DNA of 64,000 nucleotides, from the NCBI GenBank assembly GCA_963210315.1, contig OY723248.1:1008727-1072726 (forward strand). Reading direction: 5' to 3'. This DNA comes from Rhynchopus euleeides (taxonomy: Eukaryota; Euglenozoa; Diplonemea; Diplonemida; Diplonemidae). Position 1 is the first letter of the stretch; the number at the start of each line of letters is the position of its first letter. The translations under genes and the position numbers were made by a program. Positions 24,401 through 34,944 of the stretch are shown here, piece after piece. The notes beneath the pieces were generated by a model that was given only the letters and a program-made list of their open reading frames with translations, was not told the DNA's origin and made no database searches.

Positions 24401-25705
24401 GCCTGTTGTAGCAGAGCGCTAAATGAATTTCATACAGGATCTTCTCAGGGGGAACGAAAGGGGCAGATGAGGGGGTGTCCCCGCTGGCCGCCCGATGCAC
24501 ACGCCAGCCGAAGTCCGGCGTGTGATCTGACAAGCCACCCCACCTTTATACGTGGCAACCACCGCCTGGCGCACCCCCCCTCCTCCGATCGTTGCGTCTT
24601 CCGCCTGACAAGCGGCCCACTCAAGTGGAGATCCAATGAGAAAAGAAACAATGTACCGGTTAATCTTTACATTAGTGGTAATTTACAGGTCGTGGCACTT
24701 GGCCGCAGAAAAATGAGCGGGACGCGGGAGGGATCATATGAGAAATCAGATCCCACGAGGCACAAGAAGGTAGCAAGAACGGGGTGAAGAGAGGCCAGAA
24801 GCAAGGTACCATCGGGTACACGAGGGGCCTATGTTCAATGCAGGCGCAAATGCATGTCGTAGGACACGCTGCACCACGCTCGAAAATATGCGGCATATAC
24901 ACACTCGCATGCGCCGATAAAAGCATGCAGTGCCGCAGAAGGGCGAATTAATGAAGCAACAAAATGCATGGACACATGCATCGACGGCAGGGCTGTGGCC
25001 CCCGCCTTGACCTGCCCAAACCCGAGAGTCTGGCCACCTCTGTGCTTGGGGTGGCAGCCGGTCAGCCGGCTCAACTCAACACACATACTCTTCATGCCAG
25101 CAGTCTCACGAGCCCTGCGACTCGTGTGTCGTGGAGATGGGGGGTTGGTGATGACGGGGAGGGCGAAGCTGGGGGGTTGCCTCAGTGATATTCGTGTGGC
25201 GGAGGAGGAGGGGCGGGGAGAAGGCAGAATGTAGAGTTGGTCGGTGTCAATAATCCGCACGTGGGGTGAAGGTGGTCATGCCTCTCACAACAGAAGCATT
25301 TCAAAATGCTTCGAAAATGGAATTCCGCACGTGTTTTGGGGGTCACGATCGGGGGATGGCTTCAACAGATGTGACGGCGTCTGGGGTGCACAGACAGGTA
25401 GGTTCTCGCACAGCTCCCAAGCCCCTCAAGAAAAGCGGAGGCGCGGGGAGTGGTCCAGATCCGTTGTGATGACCAAAAGAAACGGCAGCAAAGTTCATCG
25501 GATTTGCAATATTATGCATCACTTGCCACTGCCGCGGTGGTGATCCGAAAAAAAAATGGAAAAAAAATACAGCAACCAAAAACAAAACCCTGGTGGAGAT
25601 GTTAGGTTCAGCTGTGGAGGAGGTGGGGGGTGTCCCGAGGGAGACAAGCAAAACAAGCTTGTCTGAGGGAGAGGCAATGGGGGTAAAAAAACAGAGGAGG
25701 ATCCT
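21408..25705. other. Gene-free anonymous DNA
   Basis: No gene or defined element is supported. The open frames are overlapping, short and without recognisable motifs. Confidence 0.4.
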
Positions 25706-25713
25706 TGAAATCG

Positions 25714-26002
25714 GTAGTGGACAGTAGCGGACAGGGCGGACATGTCCGGGCGGGGGTCAAAATTGGATTTCCCGAATTTCCGGGTCCGGACATGTCCGCC
25801 CGGACATCCGGACACCAGAAAATGTCCGCCCGGACATGTCCGCCCTGTCCGGGGCGGACATTTCTGGATGTCCGGATGTCCGGGCGGACATGTCCGGGCG
25901 GGAAATTCGGGAAATGTCCGGGGGGGGGGGGGGGGGTCAAAATTGGACCCGGACATCCGGACACCCGGATTTCCGGTCCGGATATGTCCGCCCTGTCCGC
26001 CC
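25714..26002. mobile_element. Foldback element made of GGACATGTCC units
   Basis: This 289-bp block is built from repeated and inverted GGACATGTCCG and CCGGACATCCGG units. It also has two GGTCAAAATTGGA blocks, and GCGGACAGGGCGGACAT near the left edge is inverted at the right edge. It is flanked by an 8-bp direct repeat, TGAAATCG, at 25706-25713 and 26003-26010, which suggests insertion. Nearly all of it can fold on itself. The superfamily is unknown, though 8-bp duplications fit hAT or P-like elements. An internal G tract lies near 25919-25937. Confidence 0.65.
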
Positions 26003-26010
26003 TGAAATCG

Positions 26011-27320
26011 CCTAAGGGGCCGGGGGAAATCCAGGAAATTCGGGAAATCCAGGAATATGAAGAATCCTCCGAGAGATTGTTTTTTTTCAGACTTGTCACC
26101 AACAAGTGGGCAACAAAATGCACACCTGGAAACAGAAAGAAAAAGACTGTCGCCCTGACGGACATCATCTTCTGTGATCGGTCACTGATAATGGGACAAT
26201 GATGAATTTGAACAACACACATGTGCATTGTGGCCAGATCGCATAAAGGTGGGGCAGAAATTTCCTGCGCATGGGGGCACTTGCCATCCAGAAACGGCAA
26301 TGGCAGCACCTCTCTGAAGCAACAACCCTCAGAATCGGCTGTGATTGTTGCACGAGAAAATAGACAGATTCGAACTTGGATGTTCGAAGAATTGGGGAAA
26401 CCCAGACACCCGGCGGGCTGGAAATCCGGCGGGGCAGAAGTGTGTGTGGGCTGGGTGGGTTGGACCAAGGCCTTCGGGAACAACATCTCCCCATTTCAGA
26501 CAAATGGGGGTGGTGATATATATGGCAGGATTTTTGTCGCATCGGTTGGTAAAGCGGGATGGAGTCCCCGCTTGGTGAAGATCTATGTACGGCTTTAGAG
26601 AACAACTATCTGTCAACGGCAAAGGAAAGAAAAACACCGGTGTGGGGCCAGCAAGGGGTAACGGGCCACGAATATAGAGATGCATAGATTAGGGTATCAA
26701 TTCAGTTAAAGACAACAGGCGTACATTATTCGCCCCCCCCCCCCCTCCCCTCCCGCTGAAATAGCGTCAAAATATTTTGGGGAAATCGGAGGACCCACCA
26801 GATTTCCTTGTCAAAATTCAGAAAAAAATTACACGCTCTTCCTGCAACATTTACGTCGCAACGATGCGTGTCCAGAACAACACCAACATCAAAAGATAAG
26901 GCTGTTGTTTGTGCGCCAAATCCGGCAACAACAACAGTTTCAGGTTTTCTCGGGTTTGCGGGATGCGGTGTCTTCAACATTCTTCTTGACACACGTCATT
27001 ATCTTGTGAATCACACGTTGCAAGCCAGGCTGCTGATCCACCATATCTATAGCACGAGGAAACCAATAAGCCTCCACTCCCGAACGGTATAAGAATACGA
27101 GAGACAGAGGGGGAGAAAGAGAGAGATGCAAACGAGACATCAGAGTGTGCTGCAGAACCTGTGAGTGGAGGATCAATACAACCACTCATCAGCATCCGCA
27201 CGAACGCCTGGGGCTGGGTGAAGCAGAGAAAAAGCTCACGAGGGAGGGTTTGGGGAGGGGTGGAAGTGGGGCAGGGGTGAGATGGGAGGTGTTTCGGAAA
27301 ACAGGGATGTATCGCTGAAA
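26011..27320. other. Gene-free anonymous DNA
   Basis: No gene is supported. A short C tract occurs at 26732-26746. The remainder shows no structure I can name. Confidence 0.4.
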
Positions 27321-27380
27321 GGGGGGGGGGGTTGATCGTCGAGAGTGAATGGATAAGCAAGTCTCCCAGTCTCGCCGAGG
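27321..27380 (+). repeat. G-tract-led repeat family B, copy 1
   Basis: A G run, then TTGATCGTCGAGAGTGAAT, GGATAAGCAAGTCTCCCAG and CTCGCC. It is closely related to copies at 28081, 32661 and 34882. Confidence 0.75.
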
Positions 27381-28080
27381 GGGAGGTGGAGGGGGGGGGG
27401 GCGTATTTGCAACAACTAATGAAAAACAGCGGTGATGGGCTGCACGGAGGGGGGACTTCTTCACTGACAAAGGGGGGGGGGGGGTTGCAGAAGAGCTATC
27501 TAGTCATGCGGGTTGGGTGAAGGGGGGGGGGGGGGCGGGGATTCTCTACGACCGCGGACGACGCGGGGGGGGGGGGGGGGGTTGTTTCATGGCTGGTAGG
27601 AGTGGGGCCAAAAAGAATCGACATTCAGAGGGCGGGTGGGACCCACTGGGGGGGGGGGGGTGGGGGTGGGGGGAGAGGGGACGAAACGTAACAGCCCCAT
27701 CCGATTTTCTCTCCGCGCAGCTGCCAACATATAAAGCCGCCTTTTTGTTCGTTCTCAACGCGGCTGCTGGAACCGGGCCATGGAAACATTGCTCTCACTG
27801 CGCCAGGAACATCAAAACTGCCGGCCAAACCAAATCCATCGAGGGATTTCGGCCCCACAACCTCACACCGCCTCCCCTAACAACGATGGGGATACAAAAC
27901 CACCGCCAGCAGACCACGCCTTCAAAGGAGAATCTCCTGTGGAGGCAAAAGGCGAAATGAGTCATAGGGCGCAGGGTGTGGAGTGGATGTGACAAAGGGG
28001 ATCAGGGGATATAAGCAAATACGTGAATATGTGCATATGGAGAATAGGGGGGGTTTGCCGGGGGAGGATATGGAGGATAG
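27381..28080. other. G-tract-rich gene-free DNA
   Basis: Multiple plus-strand G runs of 10-18 bases occur at about 27393, 27470, 27520, 27566 and 27648, separated by 40-80 bp. No coding region is supported. Confidence 0.6.
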
Positions 28081-28142
28081 GGGGGGGGGTTTGATCCGTC
28101 GAGAGTGAATGGAAAAGTAAGCCTCCCAGCACCTCCTCGCAA
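28081..28142 (+). repeat. G-tract-led repeat family B, copy 2
   Basis: G run, TTTGATCCGTCGAGAGTG, AATGGAAAAGTAAGCCTCCC, AGCACCTCCTCGCAA. This looks close to the family consensus. Confidence 0.8.
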
Positions 28143-28158
28143 GGGGGGGGGGGAGGAG

Positions 28159-28226
28159 GGGGTCGGGAGCATGTTTGTCGAGAAGTGAAGGAAAAGCGAA
28201 CCTCACCCAACACCCCTCGAGCAATG
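28159..28226 (+). repeat. G-tract-led repeat family B, diverged copy 3
   Basis: GGGTCGGGAGCATGTTTGTCG, then AGAAGTGAAGGAAAAGCGAA and CCTCACCCAACACCCCTCG with GCAATG. It aligns to family B with many substitutions and follows copy 2 directly. Confidence 0.6.
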
Positions 28227-29774
28227 TGGGTCCTTTTTTTTGGAGTCGAATCGGGGGAGGCGGGGAGGGGGGGAGGGGGGGAAAGGCGAAGGTACGTAGG
28301 TACGTAGGTGGTGGGCGAGGAAGGGGAAAGGGAGAGAAGGGGCGGGGGGGGGGGGTGTTGGTGGTGGTGAGAGAGAGAGAGAGGGAGGGAGATGCCCAGC
28401 ACCAAGACAGCGCCGTGTTGCTGCGAACTCCGCAACTGTACACAGTCTTGGGGGTGGGGACGCAGGGGGTGGAGGGGGGGGGGGAGTAAAAGGCGGAAAC
28501 CAAACACACCCCTCCAAAAAAAGGGGTGTGGTTGGGGGGGGGGGGTAGGGGATGGGATGTGTAGTGGCGGCATCTCTTTGTTTCGTTCTGTTTCCCCCCC
28601 CCCTCTCCCTCCTCTCCCCCCCCCTTTTTCCCAGATACCAGTGGGCACCAAGAACAGAAACTGAGTGGGTGCAAAAAAAAGGGGGGGATTTTTTTTCTTG
28701 CTGCACCACTCCCAACGACAGTTGCAAATAGTACCCCTGGTCTTCGCCCCCCCCCCCCTTCTCCCACCTCCCCGTGATTTTCGAAGATGCGGGTGAAATC
28801 GGTTAACGTTGCCCACGGGATGGAACTTTTGCCCTTGTGCGAACCACCATCCTCAAACAGATCACATGAAGCGGGGGGGGGGGGGGTGGGAGAAAAGAGT
28901 GTGCGAAGATGTGTGTGAGGTGCGGACAAAAGCTGTCAACTGAAATAAAAATCACCCCCTACCCCTCCTACCATCCCCCCCGCTACACCTACACACACAG
29001 TCACTCACACACAGCAAAGTAAAAAAGGGATAGCTCGCTCAGAGCTAACGCCGTGCGGGGGAAGGGGGGGGGGAGAGGGGAGATGGTTGAAGATGCTTGA
29101 AAAGTAATCTCGAAACGAAGGTTGCCCCCCCCCCAAGGAGCGGGTCATTTTTGCATACCCCCCCCCCCCACTCGCTCCTCCCTCCCACGCGAGAGGGGCG
29201 GGACATGCTGTCCTTTTGTTGTGATTCGGCTGGTTTTGACCCCTCCGGGGGCAAGCGACTGGCAGCTCTGGTGATGGTGGGAAGATAGAGGAAAGACGAA
29301 AATAAGAAGTATCGAAGATAACCAATCAACAATGCTTGGATTGCTCTAAATCGGGATGGGAGTATTGTGCTTGAGAGAGTGCAGGGATGTGGGGTGGATT
29401 GGGGAGTGGGGGACGATGCTGAAGGCAAAATATAGCATCAAAAAATACTCAGAGAGAGAGGGATTTCGATAGGAAATATGCCACACAAATTTGAAAGATA
29501 ATGAGAAGAAGCGGGGGGGGAAGAGAAGGAGACAGGGTGGGGGCAGGGAATGATATGTTGTGAATCGATCAAAAATATCATGACGAATCAAGTGATATAA
29601 AACCACGACAAGAAAACCTCGCCCAAAAAGAACGGCGAGGTAAGTAGGTAGGGGGAGGTGCGAGTGCGAGTGTGGGGGGGGGGGGGGGGGGGGGGATGCA
29701 GCACGGCAAGACAAGATAGACGCGAGCATCCCCCATCCCCCTCCATCCCCACCCCCCCCCCCTGCATATTGCCG
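28227..29774. other. G- and C-tract-rich gene-free DNA
   Basis: Dense homopolymer G runs lie on the plus strand, switching to C runs at about 28594-28624, 28747-28759, 29125-29170 and 29750-29762. A G run of about 24 bases spans 29671-29694. No gene is seen. Confidence 0.6.
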
Positions 29775-30081
29775 GGCTCTTCACAGGCATGTCGCTAAGC
29801 GTCGACCGTCGACCCAGTGATTTTGGGTTTCCCCCCCCATAAAAAAGCGTCGACCCAGCGTCGACCCAGTGGACTGGGTTGACGCTTGGTCGAGGCTTGG
29901 AGCGTCGACCCAGTGGAACTGGGTTGCCATTCAAGCCTGGACCAAGCGTCAACCCATTTATTACACTGGGTCGACGCTAACCTAGCGTTGACCCGGTTAC
30001 ACTGGGTCGACGCTCACCAAGCGTCGACCAAGCGTCAACCCACTTTCACTGGGTCGACGTCGAAGAGAGTATGGTTTTGCA

Positions 30082-30142
30082 GGAACAGATGATCACTACC
30101 GTGGCCTCCGGCGGCTGGGGGGCTCCGCCCCCCAGACCCCCC
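30082..30142 (+). repeat. Shared hairpin module, copy 6
   Basis: Canonical module with GATCACTACC in place of GTTCACTACC. It corresponds to 10387-10447 in the twin element. Confidence 0.9.
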
Positions 30143-30257
30143 TGTGGCGTGTGTCTCGTACTCAAGTCATTCGATTCCCACCGGGTCAGGGAATCCAACC
30201 ACTCCAGTCGCCTCAGGGGGACACAGCCAACTCACACAGAATCTGTACGCCCACAAT

Positions 30258-30317
30258 GAACAGATGTTCACTACCGTGGCCTCCGGCGGCTGGGGGGCTC
30301 TGCCCCCCAGCCCCCCT
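30258..30317 (+). repeat. Shared hairpin module, copy 7
   Basis: Module with a CTGGGGGGC/GCCCCCCAG stem and a TCT loop. It corresponds to 10211-10271 in the twin element. Confidence 0.9.
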
Positions 30318-30656
30318 ATCTCGCGTGCCCGTCTAGTAACCAAGTCCTTGCGCTTTGACGGCCGTGACATATCAGGGGGCAGCGTCGAAATCATGGTCCC
30401 GAAAGCCATTTTTTGGTTTCCTCCGGCACCCGACGGCGCGAGCGGGAGAGGAACCACGGAAGGAACCCAGCGCCTCACACCGTGCCCACCTAGTGGTCCA
30501 CCGATGGGAAAATTTGGCAACAACACGAGCGCGCGCGAAGCGCGCGCGAGAAAAATTGACCCCTAGTGTTTTCCCCCCTGATCCCCCCCCAAAACAGGAG
30601 CGTCAACCCACCAAATCTCCAAAATCGAAAAGTTAGCGACAGGCCTGGGCTCTTCA

Positions 30657-31499
30657 GAGAAAGCCGGCAAAAACACAGCGGCCACCTCACCGAAGAAGCG
30701 GGGGAGGGGAGAGGTGGCACAGTGATAACATGCCCTTCTTCTTCTTCACTCAAAACACAGGCAGTGCCCGCGAAATAGTGAGAAATGTTGATTTTTTTTT
30801 GCTTTTTTGGCATCGTGTGTGTGGCAGGCGGGTGGACAGCATCGACCTGGGAGTCGCTTCACCGTGTCCGTCTCTTTCTCTCTCGCAACTAAATAAGCCC
30901 CACCTTCTGTTGAGGTCGGCCAGACCTGGCATGGACAAGATAGCCAGAAGGCAGTACACCTGGCCCAGCCAGCACTGGCCGACTCACAACTCTCGCGTAA
31001 TGTGACAGACGCCCTGAGGATGAGTCGGTTCCCGCGGCTCTCAGGCAATGCCCACAGACATCCGCCCCCTTGCCGCAGGCAAGGTTGGGACCGCGGGGGG
31101 CCAGGATAACACCCAAAGAGGCTGCTGCGTGAAAACCTGCATGTTGGGAACACTACACACTTCGCTGTCTGACGCTCACACCGCATGGGTCACGTGATCC
31201 CTTGCCACGTCTCTCCGGAACTGCACGGCTTTTGCACTAAATTTTTATCTTGCTAGCTTTCAATAAGGAAAGGGTGGGTGTGGAGGTGGGACAGGGGGTG
31301 GGGGGTGCGGTGGGGATGCGGCAGAGAAGAGTAAAGCGGAGACACGTCAGTCCTAACCCCCCACCCCCCCCCCCTCGGTGGTGGGGAGGTGTGTGAGGGG
31401 TGTGGCTGCGGAGGAATTGTATCTTTCTTTTTGTTGTTGGGTTTTTTCTGGCCCGAAGCTTTTTGTGATAAGAAAAGAAGCAAGTCTAGGGGGGGGGGG
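30657..31499. other. Gene-free anonymous DNA
   Basis: No gene is supported. C-rich and G-rich runs occur near 31360-31376 and 31489-31499. Confidence 0.4.
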
Positions 31500-31501
31500 T
31501 A

Positions 31502-32658
31502 GGGGTGGGACACTGCACCTAAAAAAGCGTGTACATTGGCCAAATTTTGAGAAACGAGTTTTTGACCCTAAAAAGGTGATTCTGCTGGCAGAAAGTGCCC
31601 AATATACTCCGGAAACTCAATTCCGCCCACTCCCAGGGGGTGGTATGCCCCCGATGATGCTTTTTTTAGCAACCAAATTTTTTGGGACAGAACTTGTACC
31701 TGAGGCTATTTGTGCAGTCTGCTTATTTCCGCTGTTGCTCTTTGTATCACCCTCGGGGACTGCCAGCGGCGCCGGATGGCCCTCGGGAGGTCCGTCCGTA
31801 GTTCTGGTCCAGGAACTGCGTCCTGCATAACGTCTTGCTCGTCCGCGAGAGCAATCAGATCTGGTTTCCTCTTCCTTTGAGAGACTGGCCCGTATCTCAA
31901 CTGTGGATTCCGTCGACCCCCTCAATTCAGTCATTTGTGGCTCCCAAGCAGCCTCAAATTTGACAATACAGACATGCCTGAGGACTTCCCGACAATACCG
32001 TTGAGCAGAAGTTGGGGCTGGAAGCTGAGACGGGCAAATCTTGCGCTTCTGCTGAGCGCTATTTCTGGGCCAGTTCTTGTACCCGTGCCTGCTGTACCAG
32101 GTGCCTGTTCCAGTCATCTGCCTCCCATCAGAGGAGGCATCTGAGAAACTCTCGTATGGCGTCCCTGTGCCACATGCTCACAGGTGAGGCACCACACCCA
32201 AGGACGCGCTCCCTGGCAACAGATGCACCGTGCCACAGACTCAGCTGCCGTAAGCTCCCGAAGAACAGCGTCAAACGGGACACGAACTGTACCATACTTC
32301 TCCCACAACTTTTCCTGGTGCAATCACCTCACATTGGCGTGCCTTTTGGCCTCTGGAAGGCACCGAGAAGCTGTTATGTTTCAGAACAATCAACGACAGC
32401 AGTTCTTCTGTGCATCTGGCAGGTTGAGGTGTGTTTGCTCTGCTTAATGTGTCCTGTGGAGTGCAGCCCAGGTACAAGTTCTGTCCCAAAAAATTTGATT
32501 GCTAAAAACGGCATCGTCGGGGGCATACCACCCCCTGGGAGTGGGCGGAATTGAGTTTCCGGAGTATATTGGGCACTTTCTGCCACCAGAATCACCTTTT
32601 TAGGGTCAAAAACGCACATCTCAAAAATTGGCCAATGTTTCCCCCAGTGACCCACCCC
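31502..32658. mobile_element. Element with ~180-bp inverted terminal repeats
   Basis: A block at 31527-31703 (ATTGGCCAAATTTTGAG through GGACAGAACTTGTACC) is inverted at 32469-32645 with high identity. The outer ends GGGGTGGG and CCCACCCC are each bordered by TA (31500-31501 and 32659-32660), which could be a Tc1/mariner-type target duplication or part of the palindrome. The ~765-bp interior has no full transposase. A minus-strand frame near 32114-32323 has two closely spaced CxxC pairs and a His, resembling a zinc-binding fragment, which may be captured coding sequence. A family B repeat abuts the right end. Confidence 0.7.
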
Positions 32659-32660
32659 TA

Positions 32661-32724
32661 GGGGGGGGGGTTTGATCGTCGAGAGGGAATGGAAAAGTAA
32701 ATCTCCCAGCACCTTCTCGCAATG
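32661..32724 (+). repeat. G-tract-led repeat family B, copy 4
   Basis: G run, TTTGATCGTCGAGAGGGAAT, GGAAAAGTAAATCTCCCAG, CACCTTCTCGCAATG. It directly abuts the long-TIR element. Confidence 0.8.
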
Positions 32725-33978
32725 TTAGTCCTTTTTGTAGTCACTATACCAGATATGTTGTACAAGGCAGATCAATGCACAACGGGAGGGTGTGTAGCAG
32801 TTGTCTGTCAGTGGCTTGGTGGGTGGACCGCAATACAGTATCACTAAAACACAACCAGGTGTCTGTCCGTAATACGTAGTCTCTCCTTGACACCATATAC
32901 TTTGTGCCCTGTATCGTTGTTTTTTTGTACGAATAAGTGGCGGAAGGGAAGGAGGGGAAGGGAAAGCAGGTGTGTTTCGTAGCGGGGTATATCTACTACG
33001 CAGTTTCGGGGGGGGGGGGGATGACGGGGTTCCTATCTCTGGATGCAGAGAAACCCCCAGCCACGCCCAGTGCCACAGACACAACGAAATGGCGCCCGTT
33101 TCGGTGTGGTGTGAAACGGCACTTCAGGAGATTGGAGCCTTAAGACCATAGCTAGACCTGTTGCCTTATCGCAACCCCCCCAGTGTTTTTTTTGAGGCTC
33201 GGGTGAACCCCGCAGGCTTCTTTCAATCACCAACAAGATCCTCCCGGACAACCGCTCTGTTCATTTTGAATATTTTCGTTCGGAGGCAGATAGCTTTCGT
33301 CACACCAGGAGAAGCACGCGAAACATTGATGGATGTGGTTGGGACCTCGTGTCGGAAATGAGGCCAGCGCACCAACCCCCACACTGTTTCATCGTTTTCA
33401 CACACAGAAAAAAAAGTTGCGCATCGCACCTGCGATGGAATGCGCGCTTTTTTCCCCCCCATCCTCATCCATTGGGTGCCATACCACGGCAGAGGGGCAC
33501 CCTCGTAGCTAATGATATCCATATCAAACAGCAGCCCCTCCACCCCCCGTTTCCCTTCTGCCTACTTGATTGATTTTCCCACCTCGTTAAGAAGTCATCG
33601 AGGTGGGCTCTGATAACCAGCAGGCATCTTGGGTCGGGAGGAAGCAGCCTTCGGGCGTCACACTACAATGCCACACTCGACAGCATAAGGGCTGGGAAGG
33701 GGTGGGTTGGGTGGACGGGGTGGGGTGGTGCTGGTGGTAGCAGCTAATGTTGGTAATAATGAAGGAACCCTCCAGAGGACTGCCAAAGGGCAGGGCCTGG
33801 GGGAGTGGGTGGGTCGATGGGGGGGACAAGTGTGTGTAAGTTCCTAGAGAAGGGGGGGAAAAAAAGTGACCGCGCAACTTGATGTCACGCAGGCCCCTGC
33901 AGCTGCTGGCGGATGCAGCCTAACAAAGAACACCCTTTTTTGGGTTTTTTTGCCTGATTTGGCTCCATCCAAAGGATG
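32725..33978. other. Gene-free anonymous DNA
   Basis: No gene is supported. A G tract lies at about 33008-33021. Open frames are short and without motifs. Confidence 0.4.
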
Positions 33979-33986
33979 GGTCGAGA

Positions 33987-34610
33987 CAGTGTTCTCGCGA
34001 CCGGAGGAGTCGGAGGAGTTCCTCAAAAAAAATTAAAAAAATCAGACGCCGGAGGAGTGGAGGAGTGGAGGAGCTCCTCCGGGAAAAAAAATATTTGGGA
34101 CCTGGCTGCGGAGGAGCCCTTTACAGCAGTCATGAAACCGTTTACCGCACCGTATATTGCTCTCATGACGAAAGAGCAACACCAACCGCATGTGACTCTC
34201 CGCTTTGCTTCGACTGTGGAGCGTACTCGGGGACGAGGCTGACAAATGTTCACTACCGTGGCCTCCGGCGGCTGGGGGGCTCTGCCCCCCAGACCCCCCT
34301 GTGACATGCATCCCATAGCCAAGTCCTTGTATGCGATCATGACACCTCGGGAAAGAGGTCATCTAGGAACGGAACGCTTCGGCATCCTCCTTCTGGCCAA
34401 CTCAGACGGAAGCTGTTGCGTCGCATTGCATGCGTGTCGCGTCGCATGTGTGTGACTGTCGTTCGCACCCGGCCGCTCAGGATCGTGGTCTCGCGCGCCG
34501 AAGGCGCGCGAGAAACATTTTCAGGGTGGAAAAAAAATTCCAGGTCCAAAAAAACGCAAAGAAAAACTCCTCCGCACTTTCTGAAAATCCCAAAAGTCGC
34601 GAGAACACTG
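33987..34610 (+). mobile_element. hAT-like non-autonomous TIR element, family 4
   Basis: The left end CAGTGTTCTCGCGAC and the right end GTCGCGAGAACACTG are perfect 15-bp inverted repeats. The flanking 8-bp duplication is GGTCGAGA (33979-33986 and 34611-34618). The element is 624 bp. GGAGGAGT repeats lie inside the left end and CTCCTCCG is repeated inverted near the right end. It carries the shared module at 34241-34299 and a GC palindrome with a GAA loop at 34492-34512. CAGTG ends plus 8-bp duplications are typical of hAT elements. There is no transposase frame. Confidence 0.91.
34241..34299 (+). repeat. Shared hairpin module, copy 8
   Basis: AAATGTTCACTACCGTGGCC, CCGGCGG, then the G-stem with a TCT loop and AGACCCCCC. 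Confidence 0.9.
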
Positions 34611-34881
34611 GGTCGAGAAGAAGAAAAGGGTGAGGGGGGGGGGGGGGGACTACTGCAGCAACAACCAACATTCTTCACAACACTTCCCTCCCCACCTCAG
34701 AACAAGCAGGGTACAGCTTCGCGTGCGTCCGGCTCGTGAGGTCTCTCAGCCGGAAGCGTTTCGAAAAATATTTCATTGAAACACGTGGATAGCACTATCC
34801 ACCACACTAATCTGCGAAGTCGTCCTAAAGCGACCCACACCTATCGACGATGTGGGTCTGCCTGAACTGGGTGGGAAGGGT

Positions 34882-34944
34882 GGGGGGGGTTTGATCCGTC
34901 GAGAGTGAATGGAAAAGTAAGTCTCCCAGCACCTTCTTGCAATG
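34882..34944 (+). repeat. G-tract-led repeat family B, copy 5
   Basis: G run, TTTGATCCGTCGAGAGTGAA, TGGAAAAGTAAGTCTCCCAG, CACCTTCTTGCAATG. Near-identical to copies 2 and 4. Confidence 0.8.

Larger units (their letters stand above)
29784..30647 (+). mobile_element. Non-autonomous TIR DNA transposon, family 2 copy B
   Basis: Exactly 864 bp, the same length as 9882-10745 and its reverse-complement twin with only scattered substitutions. The left end is CAGGCATGTCGCTAA and the right end TTAGCGACAGGCCTG. The 9-bp target duplication GGCTCTTCA is at 29775-29783 and 30648-30656. Internal parts are the alternating TCGACCCAGTG array, two hairpin modules (30082-30142 and 30258-30317) and the GC palindrome with a GCGAAGC core at 30525-30549. 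Different target duplications show that the two copies inserted independently. Confidence 0.93.

Noticed and set aside
27922-28929. 335-codon Pro/Ser-rich minus-strand frame
   Set aside because: It runs through G tracts read as poly-proline on the other strand. There is no domain and it overlaps two other such frames.
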